A DNA stretch of 53,851 nucleotides from Fragilaria crotonensis (lineage: Eukaryota; Bacillariophyta; Fragilariophyceae; Fragilariales; Fragilariaceae). The translations under genes were made by a program, and so were the position numbers. Below, one piece after another: positions 21,773-31,762 of the stretch; position 1 is the stretch's first letter; the number at the start of each line of letters is the position of its first letter. The stretch spans positions 1 through 53,851 of the forward strand of contig JAKSYS010000422.1 in NCBI GenBank assembly GCA_022925895.1. The letters run 5' to 3'. Below the pieces are notes generated by a model. That model made no database searches. It had not been told where the DNA came from and saw only the letters and a program-made list of their open reading frames with translations.

Positions 21773-22000
21773 GGGAGGCCGTGTATGTCCCCTAATCGAG
21801 CCGATCGAGCTTTTCTAAAAAAATCGACTTCATAAATTATAATGCAAATTAAGTTACGCATCAACTTTACCTACTAATCTCAGACTGCTCCTCTGAGGAT
21901 AGAAATACCCTTCACTGTACCAGTACTAAGTAGAACTCAGTACTCCCGTACACTAGTGCAGGTCATGGCCGACTCGATTAGGGGACATACACGGGCTCCC
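21773..22000. mobile_element. Short MITE-like element with about 30-bp inverted ends
   Basis: CCGTGTATGTCCCCTAATCG at 21779-21798 recurs inverted at about 21975-21994. The similarity extends to about 30 bp with two mismatches (21773-21803 against 21970-22000). The 228-bp element is non-coding and no clear target duplication is visible. It sits in the promoter side of the lipase-like gene. Confidence 0.55.
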
Positions 22001-22410
22001 TATCACTCTTTCGTACATCCCTCTCTATGTCATACCGGTAGAGAGAGCGATTCTACTTGCATTCCGTTTTGTTTCGTCTCCAGTCGTACACTCGATGAAC
22101 GACTGTGCGAATGATACTGTCGGATATACTGTACATGTATGCACTCTCTACCTCGTAGACTGTAATAGTACCCAGTACCTGTTACAGGTACTTGTATGCA
22201 TATATAGATAAGATGCATACACGTACTGCAAACTGCAATGAACAGTGGGTCTACGACGGTATGCGTCTATGAGTACTACGGTAGTCGTACGCAAGTGCAA
22301 CTATGATACCAAGCAAAGGGGTATTCATGACGAAATGCCAGGCACCATCAGGCACCCATACACAAGTGATTGGGCAAGAGAGCGACAGGAGTGTGATTTA
22401 ACTTGCGCAT
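22001..22410. other. Intergenic, GTAC-rich
   Basis: No gene supported; repeated GTAC words (CAGTACCTGTTACAGGTAC near 22172-22191). Confidence 0.4.
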
Positions 22411-23119
22411 TTATTGCACGTCGCCCGTGGGACAGGGAAATTTTTCTTCCGTACAGCATGCATCTACTTTGCGTTGTGTTTCGCCAACAGTCTGGTAAGG
22501 GCTACACCGCAGCAGTTCCACCTCATATCGGAGTGTTTCATCACGCGGGATGGGTCGGCGGAGTCCCATACGATAGGCATCGTACCGCGAAACACCGGCA
22601 TGCCCGTACCCTAACGGACCTGGAACAACGATGCGACGGATGCCTCCAGTGCGCATTCCCGAAATGCCATCCTCCAATCCCAAGGTTACTTGCGAACGTT
22701 GACTTGAGTCGCCACTTCTGAAGAAGTTATAATCAACCACTGTCCCAAGTTTGGAGGAGAGGAGCACCTGCGGCTTCGGTATCGAGAAAGACAGATCCAT
22801 CCTTTACGAGCCCGCGGACGTGCATCACCACGACATCGCCATTCTTGGATTGGACCGATTCGCCTCCTCCGACATGATCATCACGGTATTGGACTCCTGT
22901 TGGCGATCTCTTGATATCCCGAATGTCCTCCTCGGTGAATGCAAATGCTTTGGGCAACACACATGGAACTGGCGGCAGTACAAACGCTGCCACAAGAGGT
23001 GATAGCAGTTTCAGACCGAAGGCGCGTCGATTCCTCGATGCTGCTGACTGCAGTGCTCGACTTTTGGTCATTTCCCAACAACAGAGGATAAAAATGATCC
23101 GGAGAAGTGGGAAGCTCAT
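22411..23119 (-). CDS. Thylakoid-lumen-type FKBP peptidyl-prolyl isomerase (one frame break)
   Basis: Start chosen at 23119 (MSFPLLRIIFILCC), which gives an ER-type signal first, as plastid proteins of secondary algae need. A basic transit-like part (SRNRRAFGLK) and a second hydrophobic signal ending PKAFA|F follow, pointing to the thylakoid lumen. The FKBP core reads GDVVVMHVRGLVKDGSVF and GAPLLQTW, then, after a frame change near 22745-22756, GLEDGISGMRTGGIRRIVVPGPLGYG, the hallmark FKBP block, ending YEVELL. A single-base indel is the simplest account. The C-terminal tail after ELLRC is not FKBP-like. Divergent from COX10 with about 520 bp between starts. Confidence 0.78.
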
Positions 23120-23636
23120 GGTCTCATGGAGTAGCTCAAATCCCGGATCCTTTGTTCCAAACCTAATGCGTAAAACAATGAGGTTTACAGTCTTGCTCAA
23201 TGGCAGGTGCGAAATGCGTCATGCGGTAAATCTATGGTACTGTACATGTTGTGCTCGTAGCTCGTAGTACAGTGTACAGTACTGACGTACGAGAATGGCC
23301 GAGAATCAGTCTACTCTACCGGTAGCTTGTACCAGATGCATGGTACTATGAATCGTACAGTAGCTTGTATTACTGTATGAAGAGCCAATCAGCTATTTTT
23401 CAAATTCTACAGCATCACTGCAATAATGCAAGTCTACTGTTGGACGTTGGTACGCTGGTATCACAGTACAGTACACCTTAACACCTGGTTGTTATTTGCA
23501 GCTTGTGAGTTTGAAGTGCAAGAAGAATGCACACTCATGGTGCTGACATCCGACGTTGAATGTCAGGTTTATTTACGGGTAGTCGTCAATTCACATCCCT
23601 TGCTCCTCTTGATCAATAGCATACCTCAACGATACC
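23120..23636. promoter_or_regulatory. Shared intergenic region of FKBP and COX10
   Basis: Divergent starts at 23119 and 23637. The middle (23230-23480) is GTAC-rich. No TATA box stands out. Confidence 0.35.
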
Positions 23637-24893
23637 ATGTCATCCCGCGTCATCTTAATCGGCAACTACTATATGCCGGTAGGACGACAAATAGTACTCC
23701 ACAGGCACAGGAACAGGACACAGTTGCTGTTTCGTCCATTACTCAGAGTATCATTCTCGTCCGATACAAACGCCAATGAAAAGACGCCGCCTCTGCCTCC
23801 GCCACGACAAGTTTCCACGCAGACAACACTCATCAAGGCATATTTAGACTTGAGTAAGGCTCGTTTGAGTGCTCTGGTCGTGGCGACGACTGCCGCTGGA
23901 TTTTTATCGGCCGGTGGTCCACTCGGGACCATGGGGTTTGCCTGTGCCGGAACAGCACTCTGCAGTTCGTCGGCCGCGGCACTCAATCAAGTTTTTGAAA
24001 TAAGCCGTGACTCCAAGATGAAACGCACTCAACAACGACCTCTTGTACAAGGGACCTTGTCTGTTACGAATGCAACCATGATGGCGTCTGTTTGGGGAGT
24101 GGCCGTGACGACACTCTTGGCGTACGGCACAGATCCCTACACAACTGCTCTTGGAGTGGGTAACATTGCTCTTTATTCTGGACTCTACACCTATTTGAAA
24201 CCCCGTACCATATATAATACTTGGGTCGGGGCCGTGGTTGGTGCAATCCCTCCCGTCATTGGTTGGAGTGCTGCCACTAGTGGCCACATTTTTGATGTCG
24301 AATGCTTGTTGCTCGGATCGACCTTGTATTTGTGGCAAATGCCACACTTTTTCGCCCTCTCCTACATGCATCGCGTCGACTACGCTCGTGGCGGATTTCA
24401 AATGGTGCCAGTTTTGGAAGACGATGGAGGCCGGTATGATGAGACGGCGAAGCTCATTACTCGATACGCGTGGTATCTAAGTACTATCCCCGTCTTGTCT
24501 ACATTGACAGGAGTTACCAGTACCATGTTTTGTTTGGAAGGATTCGTGTTGAATGGGTATGCTCTCAAGGTAGCATACGATTTTGATCGAGATCGGACCA
24601 ATGGCAAAGCTCGCCAAGTGTTCTTAACGTCGCTGTGGTATTTGCCCTGTTTGTTGATGCTATTTTTAATTCACTCCAAAACGTGGGACGAGAAAGAGAG
24701 TGATGACAATATCATTCGCCGGAAAATTGATGAGTATATTCACATTGTGAGAGACGAAGGACGGAAGCTATGCGTTCATGAAGTGGCAACCAATGGTGGA
24801 GTCGAGGCATGTCCAGTTGTTGTTGCCAAGAAGGGCTCGGACGAGGTGACTGCAGTGACGGCTGGTGCACTCCAAGTAGATGTAAAGCAGTAA
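23637..24893 (+). CDS. COX10: COX10, protoheme IX farnesyltransferase
   Basis: 418 residues. It converts protoheme to heme O in the mitochondrial inner membrane for cytochrome c oxidase. A UbiA-type prenyltransferase: SKARLSALVVATTAAGF (about residues 73-89), the Asp-rich allylic-diphosphate motif NQVFEISRDSKMKRTQQRP (117-135), then YLKPRTIYNTWVGAVVGAIPPVIGW and WQMPHFFALS, both diagnostic of COX10/CtaB. Six or more hydrophobic segments follow the usual pattern. The N-terminus is Arg/His-rich with a RVSFSS stretch, suiting a mitochondrial presequence. A hydrophilic tail of about 80 residues extends past the last membrane segment. No intron or frame break. Confidence 0.95.
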   Translation: MSSRVILIGNYYMPVGRQIVLHRHRNRTQLLFRPLLRVSFSSDTNANEKTPPLPPPRQVSTQTTLIKAYLDLSKARLSALVVATTAAGFLSAGGPLGTMGFACAGTALCSSSAAALNQVFEISRDSKMKRTQQRPLVQGTLSVTNATMMASVWGVAVTTLLAYGTDPYTTALGVGNIALYSGLYTYLKPRTIYNTWVGAVVGAIPPVIGWSAATSGHIFDVECLLLGSTLYLWQMPHFFALSYMHRVDYARGGFQMVPVLEDDGGRYDETAKLITRYAWYLSTIPVLSTLTGVTSTMFCLEGFVLNGYALKVAYDFDRDRTNGKARQVFLTSLWYLPCLLMLFLIHSKTWDEKESDDNIIRRKIDEYIHIVRDEGRKLCVHEVATNGGVEACPVVVAKKGSDEVTAVTAGALQVDVKQ

Positions 24894-25280
24894 AATAGTC
24901 GGGCACGTCATGAGTCGTTTTATCATTAGTAATTTAGATTGAAAATGACAAATTCCTCCTGTGCAGCACCAATGTATAATGTGAGGATCACTTGGCCACA
25001 ACAAATTGATACGGACCAGCTGCGTTTGACAGGAGGACAAACGTTACGACTGGCCACTCTCCTCGATTTTGCTTTGAAAAAGGTAATCCGAGTTTTTGTG
25101 AGGATTACTTGATTTAGACGAATTGACGTGGACCTGCTGAGGCTCACTATGTAAAGTTCTGGCGCAGGTAATTCTTCGCTGCCGAGCACAACGATGTGTT
25201 GAATTCAGACTCTTCTTGCATGTCCAGGGTGAGAATAAGGCAATGCCAAAGCTAAGCGATTATCCTAAAAATTATCCCAA

Positions 25281-27089
25281 CTAAGCATTTACAGCGACTC
25301 GTTCCTCAGAGAACACTTTCTGAGCGATCTCGTCTTCCAACTCTTGCTGCTCCTCCGCGGTGATGGAAGGTGCAACGTCTTCAACACTGTTATCCGCTGC
25401 GACATTCTCGTCAGAAATAATTGGCTCCGCTTCTTCTGAAGTTACGGTTGAACTGTCTCCGGTACTAGCACCTTCAACCCCAGTCTCAACGAAGGATCCT
25501 TTCAAGGCTTCTTCTGGAAGGCGTCCCAAAACTCTCTTGCCAACAAACTTGAAGACTCGCCCAACTGTGTTTCCGACAGCGATTCCGACAACCTTGTCTG
25601 CCACTACAGCCGTCTTTTTCAGGGTAGAAACTTGGACGGGTGATCCATCGGCGTTGAATCCAGGGCGCTCACCTCGGATTCTCTTCATTTCCTCCTTCGC
25701 GATCATGTACTTGCTGACACCGCCAATCACCTTCAATGTAGGACATGGCGATGTGACTTGTCTCAAATCAGGCCATTCAGCGCCAGTAATATCGGTAGAA
25801 AGCTTGAAGAGTCGGAACGAGAGATCCATATCGAGAACTTTGGCCGATTGGTCATTCTCGAAGATTGAATCCCACCCTCCTCCGGCTCCACCGCCTCCAG
25901 AAATCTGTCCGCCCTTCTCAAGAGCTTCGGCACCGCGTCCTTCTCGCGGACCACCATTCCAGCTCCAGTAGACCCCAGATTTGCTGCAGCGAGGATCGTG
26001 AGCGACTTGAAAGAGACGCTGACCCGCTTCCTCTTCCCCGACGAAGCCTCCCGTGATGAATTTCATGAAAACAGGAAAGTACTGGCGAAACCATGATCGC
26101 TTTTCCCGGAAGAGTGGAGATTCGGCAATGCACCCTGGGTAGATGGAGCTGAAAGCAATGCCGGTCAATTTGTTGTATTTGGCATGCAAGGTGTTGGAGA
26201 GCATCATGAGACAGAGCTTGGAATCCTTGTAGGCCTTGGCTCCATCGAAGGAATATCCATCCGCCATGGCAATGGGGTTGGTGAAGCCGGCCTCAAAGCC
26301 ATCGAGTTCATGCAAGTCGGCAATGGGGTAGACACCGCCACCGCCGACGGTGTTGTCGTTTCCTGTGACGGATCCAACCATTGTGATTCTTGCATCTTTT
26401 GACGCCATCATGGCAGGCATAAGTTTGCTGTAGATGCGCAAGTAGCAAGAGGTAAGTTTTCAGCGTCGTTTCGAATGCGATCAGTGTGTCGGACACTTCG
26501 GGACAAGTGCACGTACCTTATCATGAGAAAATGGGACAAGTAGTTGATCTGCATCGTTTGCTCATGGTTGTCTTTGCTCCATTTGGCGTAGGGTAGGGAT
26601 GGCTGGTAGACTCCGGCATTGCACAGCAAGCGGTCAATGGGCTTGCCCATTCGAAATTCCTCCACTCGATCACAAAAGTCTTTGACAGAATCAAATGAGT
26701 TGAGCTCGCATTCCATGGGGGTGAAGTGTTCCTTGGGGAAGCCATCAATCTCAGCGACAACCTCCATTTTGTCCAAGTCCCTGACAGCGCCGATCACATG
26801 ATACTCCCCTGTTCGAAGTAGGGCCATTGCCGTCTTACGTCCTAGACCAGAAGAAGAACCAGTGATGACAACGAGCTCTGTGGAGACGAGAAGTTAGCGT
26901 CGGATTTTGAGGATTCTTGAGCGAGGACGACGACAAAATCTTACTCTTGTTTCCGAAGCGTTCCTTGATCAGTTCTTGACGAGCAAAATCCTGTGGCGAT
27001 GGGAGCTTCCAGTCTGCCATGAATTTGAAGCCCCGAGCAGCGGGGACCACTGCTTGGAGGACAAGCAGAAGCAGTGATGAGGTCTTCAT
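25281..27089 (-). CDS. POR: Light-dependent protochlorophyllide oxidoreductase, three exons
   Basis: Exons on the minus strand are 27089-26945, 26877-26517 and 26427-25281 (introns 67 and 89 bp, both GT-AG; frame is kept), giving 550 residues. It reduces protochlorophyllide with NADPH and light in the plastid. Visible: leader MKTSSLLLLVLQAVVPAARG|F; Rossmann motif ITGSSSGLG; LLCNAGVY; catalytic YKDSK (Tyr and Lys four apart); the POR substrate loop YPGCIAESPLFRE; GVYWSWNGG near the usual C-terminus. Unusual: a Gly-rich insert (GGQISGGGGAGGGW) right after that, and about 200 extra C-terminal residues rich in Glu/Asp/Ser/Val. Higher-plant POR is about 320 mature residues. Divergent from the ferredoxin-like gene. 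Confidence 0.93.
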
Positions 27090-27581
27090 TCTAGCAGTGA
27101 GGTGACCGAACGTATTTTGGAAGGTGCTTTTCTGAATTCGGTTTTCGTGTGCTTGATGTGCAAGCTGTTGAAGTTGACTTTTCTTCACCCCAAGATCCGA
27201 CACTCAAAACTCTTTCCTTCATCTGTCTGGCAACCATCAAACGATGAGAACCCAAGATCGAATATCGAACGAAGAACAGTTCGTTAATCTATTGCCCCTC
27301 CTTAATTTGAGATGCCAGGCGTAGCAGAAACGGACATATTTTGCGTCACGAGCAATCGAAAATGTGCGTAAGGTATCTTTTTCCTGATGCTTGCCAGACG
27401 TGCCGTAATGAAAGTTGCGTCTGGAGCACAGCCGGAGGCTATAGAGACTACAAAGATGCCGGTTTTTCGTCACGAAAGCGAACTCCAAATCCATTTCCTT
27501 TCCAGCTGGAAACAGAGTAAAGGATTCAACCTCTCTCTCGTTAAATTCTTCAACTCAAATATTCACCGAAACGTCGTCAAG
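27090..27581. promoter_or_regulatory. Shared intergenic region of POR and the ferredoxin-like gene
   Basis: 492 bp between divergent ATGs. Both products have plastid-type leaders, so shared light control is plausible. I see no specific box I can name. Confidence 0.4.
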
Positions 27582-28247
27582 ATGATGCGCCTTGGGTTGA
27601 TCTTTCTGCTTGCCTGCTCCTCCACTCATGGCTTTCTTGGTCCGGGAGTGATTCCTCGTACAAATACAGCTTCGAATCCGTCGTCGTCATCGCAGCTGAA
27701 TGTCGTTGGCGTTGGCAAAAAATACGAACCCAAATGGGTCAAGAAGGAAACACTCGGAGGTGATGGTTTGGATGAGAAAGCCAAGGGTCTCATTGGTGAT
27801 ATTCCTGTCGTCTTCAAGCAGGGAAACTCAACGAAGAGAACCATGGCCCTCGTTGGTCAGCCCCTCTCGGATGTTGCCACGCAAGCCAATCAATTCATCA
27901 AATACGGGTGCAAAAAGGGAGAATGCGGAACCTGCGAATGCATGGTCGACGGAAAGTGGATTCGTCCCTGTGTCGAGACTGTGCCTGCCATACCGAAAGG
28001 TCAGGAGCTCGTTCTTCAACTCAAGGCCTTGAAAAGCAAGTCCACCTCGTCGGGTAAATTCTACTCAGTCCGGTCGTTTATCATGGGATTTTACAACAAT
28101 GCCCTTGGAATGGTCGGTTTCGTCAGGACACGACGAGAAGCGAAGAAGAATTGGCAAGACAGGCTGGAGTATGAAGAGTTGGTCCGAATCAAGACGTTGG
28201 AGAAGAAAGCCGCACGTGCTGCGGAAACGCAAGGGGTCAAGCCCTGA
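27582..28247 (+). CDS. Plastid-targeted 2Fe-2S ferredoxin-like protein
   Basis: 221 residues from the tandem ATGs at 27582/27585; the longer upstream frame (from 27387) is less likely because the signal peptide MMRLGLIFLLACSSTHG|F starts here. The domain from about residue 74 to 150 resembles plant-type ferredoxin: VVFKQGN, then CKKGECGTCECMVDGKWIRPC, with C110, C115 and C118 in CX4CX2C spacing and C130 as the likely fourth ligand (C120 is extra). The fourth cysteine follows much sooner than in photosynthetic ferredoxin, so this is a variant and probably not the main electron carrier. A basic, helical C-terminal tail (about 60 residues, KKAARAAE) follows. Partner unknown. Confidence 0.82.
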   Translation: MMRLGLIFLLACSSTHGFLGPGVIPRTNTASNPSSSSQLNVVGVGKKYEPKWVKKETLGGDGLDEKAKGLIGDIPVVFKQGNSTKRTMALVGQPLSDVATQANQFIKYGCKKGECGTCECMVDGKWIRPCVETVPAIPKGQELVLQLKALKSKSTSSGKFYSVRSFIMGFYNNALGMVGFVRTRREAKKNWQDRLEYEELVRIKTLEKKAARAAETQGVKP

Positions 28248-29282
28248 CTTCTTTAGTGGATGAACCCTTAGTTGTGCATAGCAATATCTTCTGTGATGAG
28301 TTGCTAGAGTCGATTCAATACAGTGGATTTGGAAGAATTCGGTGCAAGCCTTCAGAGACTCGACTGATTTTTCACTACTCGTACTATAGGTAGTAGAGTA
28401 CTGTAAGTTTGTAGGCGTTTATCTTGGCCAAGGATCATAAGGTATATCGTCCTTCTTGTGCCGTACTTGGTACACGGGTCGGTCCTTCCAGATAGCTAAG
28501 GGGAATTTCTTGGTACAGCAAACGCGGGCATACCTGCAAGCTTCAGTGAATGCGTGCGACAAAGCTCAGGAAATTGCAAAATACTACTGTATACTACCAG
28601 TTCTCTAGTCAACAACGTTGGCTGGCGAGCTTCATAAGTCGCAAGTTTGTTTAACCTGCTACAAGTACCTGCTACTAGTAGTATATTAGGGGGCCATAAT
28701 ACCTACAAACTAGAGTGTATCGTTGGACAGCAAAGTTTAATAGAGATTTGAACTGAGTAGTAGAAAACTGGATGACAATAGTTGAAAGCTGCTGATGTTA
28801 AATAGTAGTCGAGTAATGCGTCAAGCCAGCAATCCATTACTTCATTAGATTTGTCCATTCTGGAGTCCAAACTCCATCAAATGCATGTTTTCCATTACCA
28901 CACTGACAGCGCAGAATCATTAGAAAACTTATCTGAAGCGTATTTGTAGAATCCAGGAAGTCAGCTTTGTTCAATGTCCTTACTAGCAGACTAGAGTTGG
29001 TACTGCTCCCTCTGGTGAAACATCTTGCAAGTCAATCTGTAGTCCCAGCTACCAACCACATCTTACCCAGTGAACACCAATGATATGACCCTGTGTGATG
29101 ATGGGTTGCCAGTACCAGTGGCATGCGCCGTCATCCGTGATATCATTTGTAGGTCCACTTCAGAATTGTACAGTACTGTACTCGGAGTACGGGCGAACTC
29201 CAGCATTACTATCGGGATCATAACCTTTCTAAATTCTTTTCTTGCTTCCCCTTCATAATTTACATCGGCACACTGTTATACC
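28248..29282. other. Gene-free stretch
   Basis: No ORF with protein-like character; GTAC and TAGTA strings are common (28380-28700). The last 100 bp are the probable promoter of the next gene. Confidence 0.4.
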
Positions 29283-30140
29283 ATGTCCGACTTGGTTCCG
29301 TCCGTCGAGGATGCCATTCAGCAGTTTGTCGATTCCAAGAAGGAGTATCACACGAAAGCGGATGTATTGCGAGTGATACGAGATCAGTCGCAGCTACTAT
29401 ACGAGCAACAATTGGTTTTGGACGCACTCACTCAAGATCCGATGAAACAGCTCGATGATGACGTGGAGGACGTCCAACGAATCCAGAAACTGTTGAAAGT
29501 AACTTCCTGCCATCGAGTGGTCACGCGCGAAGGATTGTCGATGATAGAAGCATCTGTACAATTAGAGAAGGATGATAAAATGACGTCTGTCGACCATCAC
29601 GTCCAACTCACTTTTCGATACGAACGACGACCAATGCATCCTGACGATATCGTTCACGAATCCATTCCACATGAAGGAACTCACATTATATACACGATTG
29701 AAGTATCTAAGGATTTTGGTGAGAGGCTTCGATTGTTGGTAGTCGAGTGCTGGGCTTCTGGAGAGGCCCCATCCATGTTACCAGCTCTGCCTATTGACGG
29801 GTGGGAAGATATGGATGACGAAGAAGATCAAGAGCCAATGGACGCCATCAAAGAAGACGACGACGACCTTAAAGATGTTGCCATTGAAGGCAACTCCTCA
29901 GATGCCCAACACCTGGTGGACAGATTCGCCGCCTACATGGACCCTGACGCAGTCCAGCAATTTCGAACGTGGTCGACACTCAAAATGGACGATGTGCCCC
30001 TCTTCTTTCTGTTGATGACATTTCCCTTTTGGGAGCAAGAGTGGGATTTGGTCGGGTTCGTCTTGGAAGGTGTTTTCGGCGATGATGATGAAGACGACGC
30101 GGTAGACTTTGACGCTGAAGGTGAAGAAGTCACCCCGTGA
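29283..30140 (+). CDS. Acidic protein of unknown function
   Basis: 285 residues, intact, one exon. I do not recognise a family. Residues 1-90 look alpha-helical (EDAIQQFVDSKKEYHTKADVL, LLYEQQLVLDALTQD). Residues 90-165 alternate like a beta-rich domain ending LRLLVVECWASGE. Two acidic runs follow (MDDEEDQEPMD near residue 180 and DDDEDDAVDFDAEGEE at the end), separated by a helical part with FFLLMTFPFWEQEW. No signal peptide or membrane segment is clear. Acidic tails of this kind occur in nuclear or chaperone proteins, which is only a guess. Confidence 0.7.
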   Translation: MSDLVPSVEDAIQQFVDSKKEYHTKADVLRVIRDQSQLLYEQQLVLDALTQDPMKQLDDDVEDVQRIQKLLKVTSCHRVVTREGLSMIEASVQLEKDDKMTSVDHHVQLTFRYERRPMHPDDIVHESIPHEGTHIIYTIEVSKDFGERLRLLVVECWASGEAPSMLPALPIDGWEDMDDEEDQEPMDAIKEDDDDLKDVAIEGNSSDAQHLVDRFAAYMDPDAVQQFRTWSTLKMDDVPLFFLLMTFPFWEQEWDLVGFVLEGVFGDDDEDDAVDFDAEGEEVTP

Positions 30141-31762
30141 ATTGTGCCTCGTCGGCCTTCAAGTTTTTTTGTTGCCGTCACTGCCTTTCGCCCACCTGTT
30201 TTCTGCGAAGGCAAACTGAGTCGTGTTGGCAAACCAGGATTGTCGCGATGAAATCTCTATTGTTCTACCATTTGATGTTCACTTGTCAACAAGACACCAG
30301 ATTTCCCTGTCCGACTGGCAACGTCGAGCTCCCCCTATTGACATTTTTTTGGTCTGAACCGTTGCTTGGAGTTGGCATCAAATCAAGCGTGGACACCCGG
30401 CAACTTGAGGCCCTATGATCGAATTGTTGGTCCACATTGTCACTGGTTTGCTTCATTGCTGTCGGAGTGTTTAGTGGGAGTACCAATGCGATGAGCGCCT
30501 ATAGTTGAAGGATCCTCGGAACAGGAATTCACCTTGCGATTGATTTCCTCGCCTCAGGCAACGCGAACAGGGCTTCGCATTGATGGTTCGCAAAACTGGA
30601 GCAAAGCGCATCCCGTGGATTAAATCCATGTGGGATTAACGCCCGGCAGCATGACATGCGAACGAATTGAATGCTGGGGAGATAATCAAATCTAGATAGC
30701 TTAGCGGCAATAAATGACTTCACGTTGCGTTCCAACCACCAAGTACTCTCGCACCACCAAGCCTTCTCAATGTTTCTCATTCACAATCTCAATAGGGGAT
30801 GGCAGTGGGTAGTCTCAAGGTTACCGTTATACCTCCATGTCTGGCGTCACCCGTCTCCTTCTGTCACGCAATCGTCTCGAAGTTACCGAACCGGTCTTCG
30901 TCACTATCTCTGCTTTCGGTAGAACACTAACTATCGACAGGTGCAATTCCATTACAAGTGAATCATCTTGGTATGCCTTACGTGCTGCTGTGATGCTCTT
31001 GACTAGCAGCGTTCAACTCACACGGCAGGGTTACGCTGCAAGAAAGTGTCATGTAATCATAACTTCGATCAACTAGACAAGGTCGCTTCGGTCGCTGTCC
31101 AGCAGCGTTGTTGCAGGGCAACCTTCGTAGTGCCTTGTCAGCTTCACAGCGCCATGTGTTCGGGCCACACCCATGACCACTCAACATCATCGCATGAGTC
31201 TCGAAGGGAGATCCCTCAAGCTGAGAGCATGCTTCCGTTTGTCGCGCGAAGGGTCAAAGCCGTAGCTGCGATGTTGATACATGCAGGCCGCAACCTCTCC
31301 CAGTCTCCAGGTTTGGTAACGTTTCCTATGGAGAGAAGATTCAAAGGAGAAAACACTTTGTGCAGGTACGTCAAAGAACACAGGAATTGATGTAAGCGTC
31401 TTTTATTGTTAACACCACATCATTCAGGTACTCTTGTGAGTATCTTGAACTCCTTCGTGTTGGCGACGTACTGGCCTCCAAGCGCCAAGTACTCGCTGCC
31501 AGACAGTGGAAACTGGTCGTGATCGACATACCGTGGACACGCCTTCTCAGTCTTCTTACTATTGGTAGGTGCTTCAGCTCTCCACCACGCGCGTCTTCCA
31601 CGAAAGTGAATAACCAGCTGATAGGAATCGTGAGAAAAGATCACCCTACCGAAACGTTCCAGGAGCAATGTCAGGATGCGATACGATGTTGCAACGTTGC
31701 CGAGTCTGTCATCCAGATAGCTTCCATTGACGACGACGATTGCAGAACGTAATTACTTGAGC
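30141..31762. other. Gene-free stretch
   Basis: Short overlapping ORFs on both strands, none convincing. A 25-bp stretch at 30300-30325 (ATTTCCCTGTCC-AC-GGC-ACGT) closely resembles the inverted FKBP 3' end at 22416-22441. The right end is the 3' flank of the cyclase gene. Confidence 0.4.

Noticed and set aside
22738-22768. A 29-bp mini-intron in the FKBP gene (GTGCTC...GGGACAG)
   Set aside because: Far too short for a spliceosomal intron, and it would remove GAPLLQTW, which matches the FKBP core.
30725-31390. Several 65-114 residue ORFs between the acidic-protein and cyclase genes
   Set aside because: Overlapping in opposite strands with no signal, domain or splice support.
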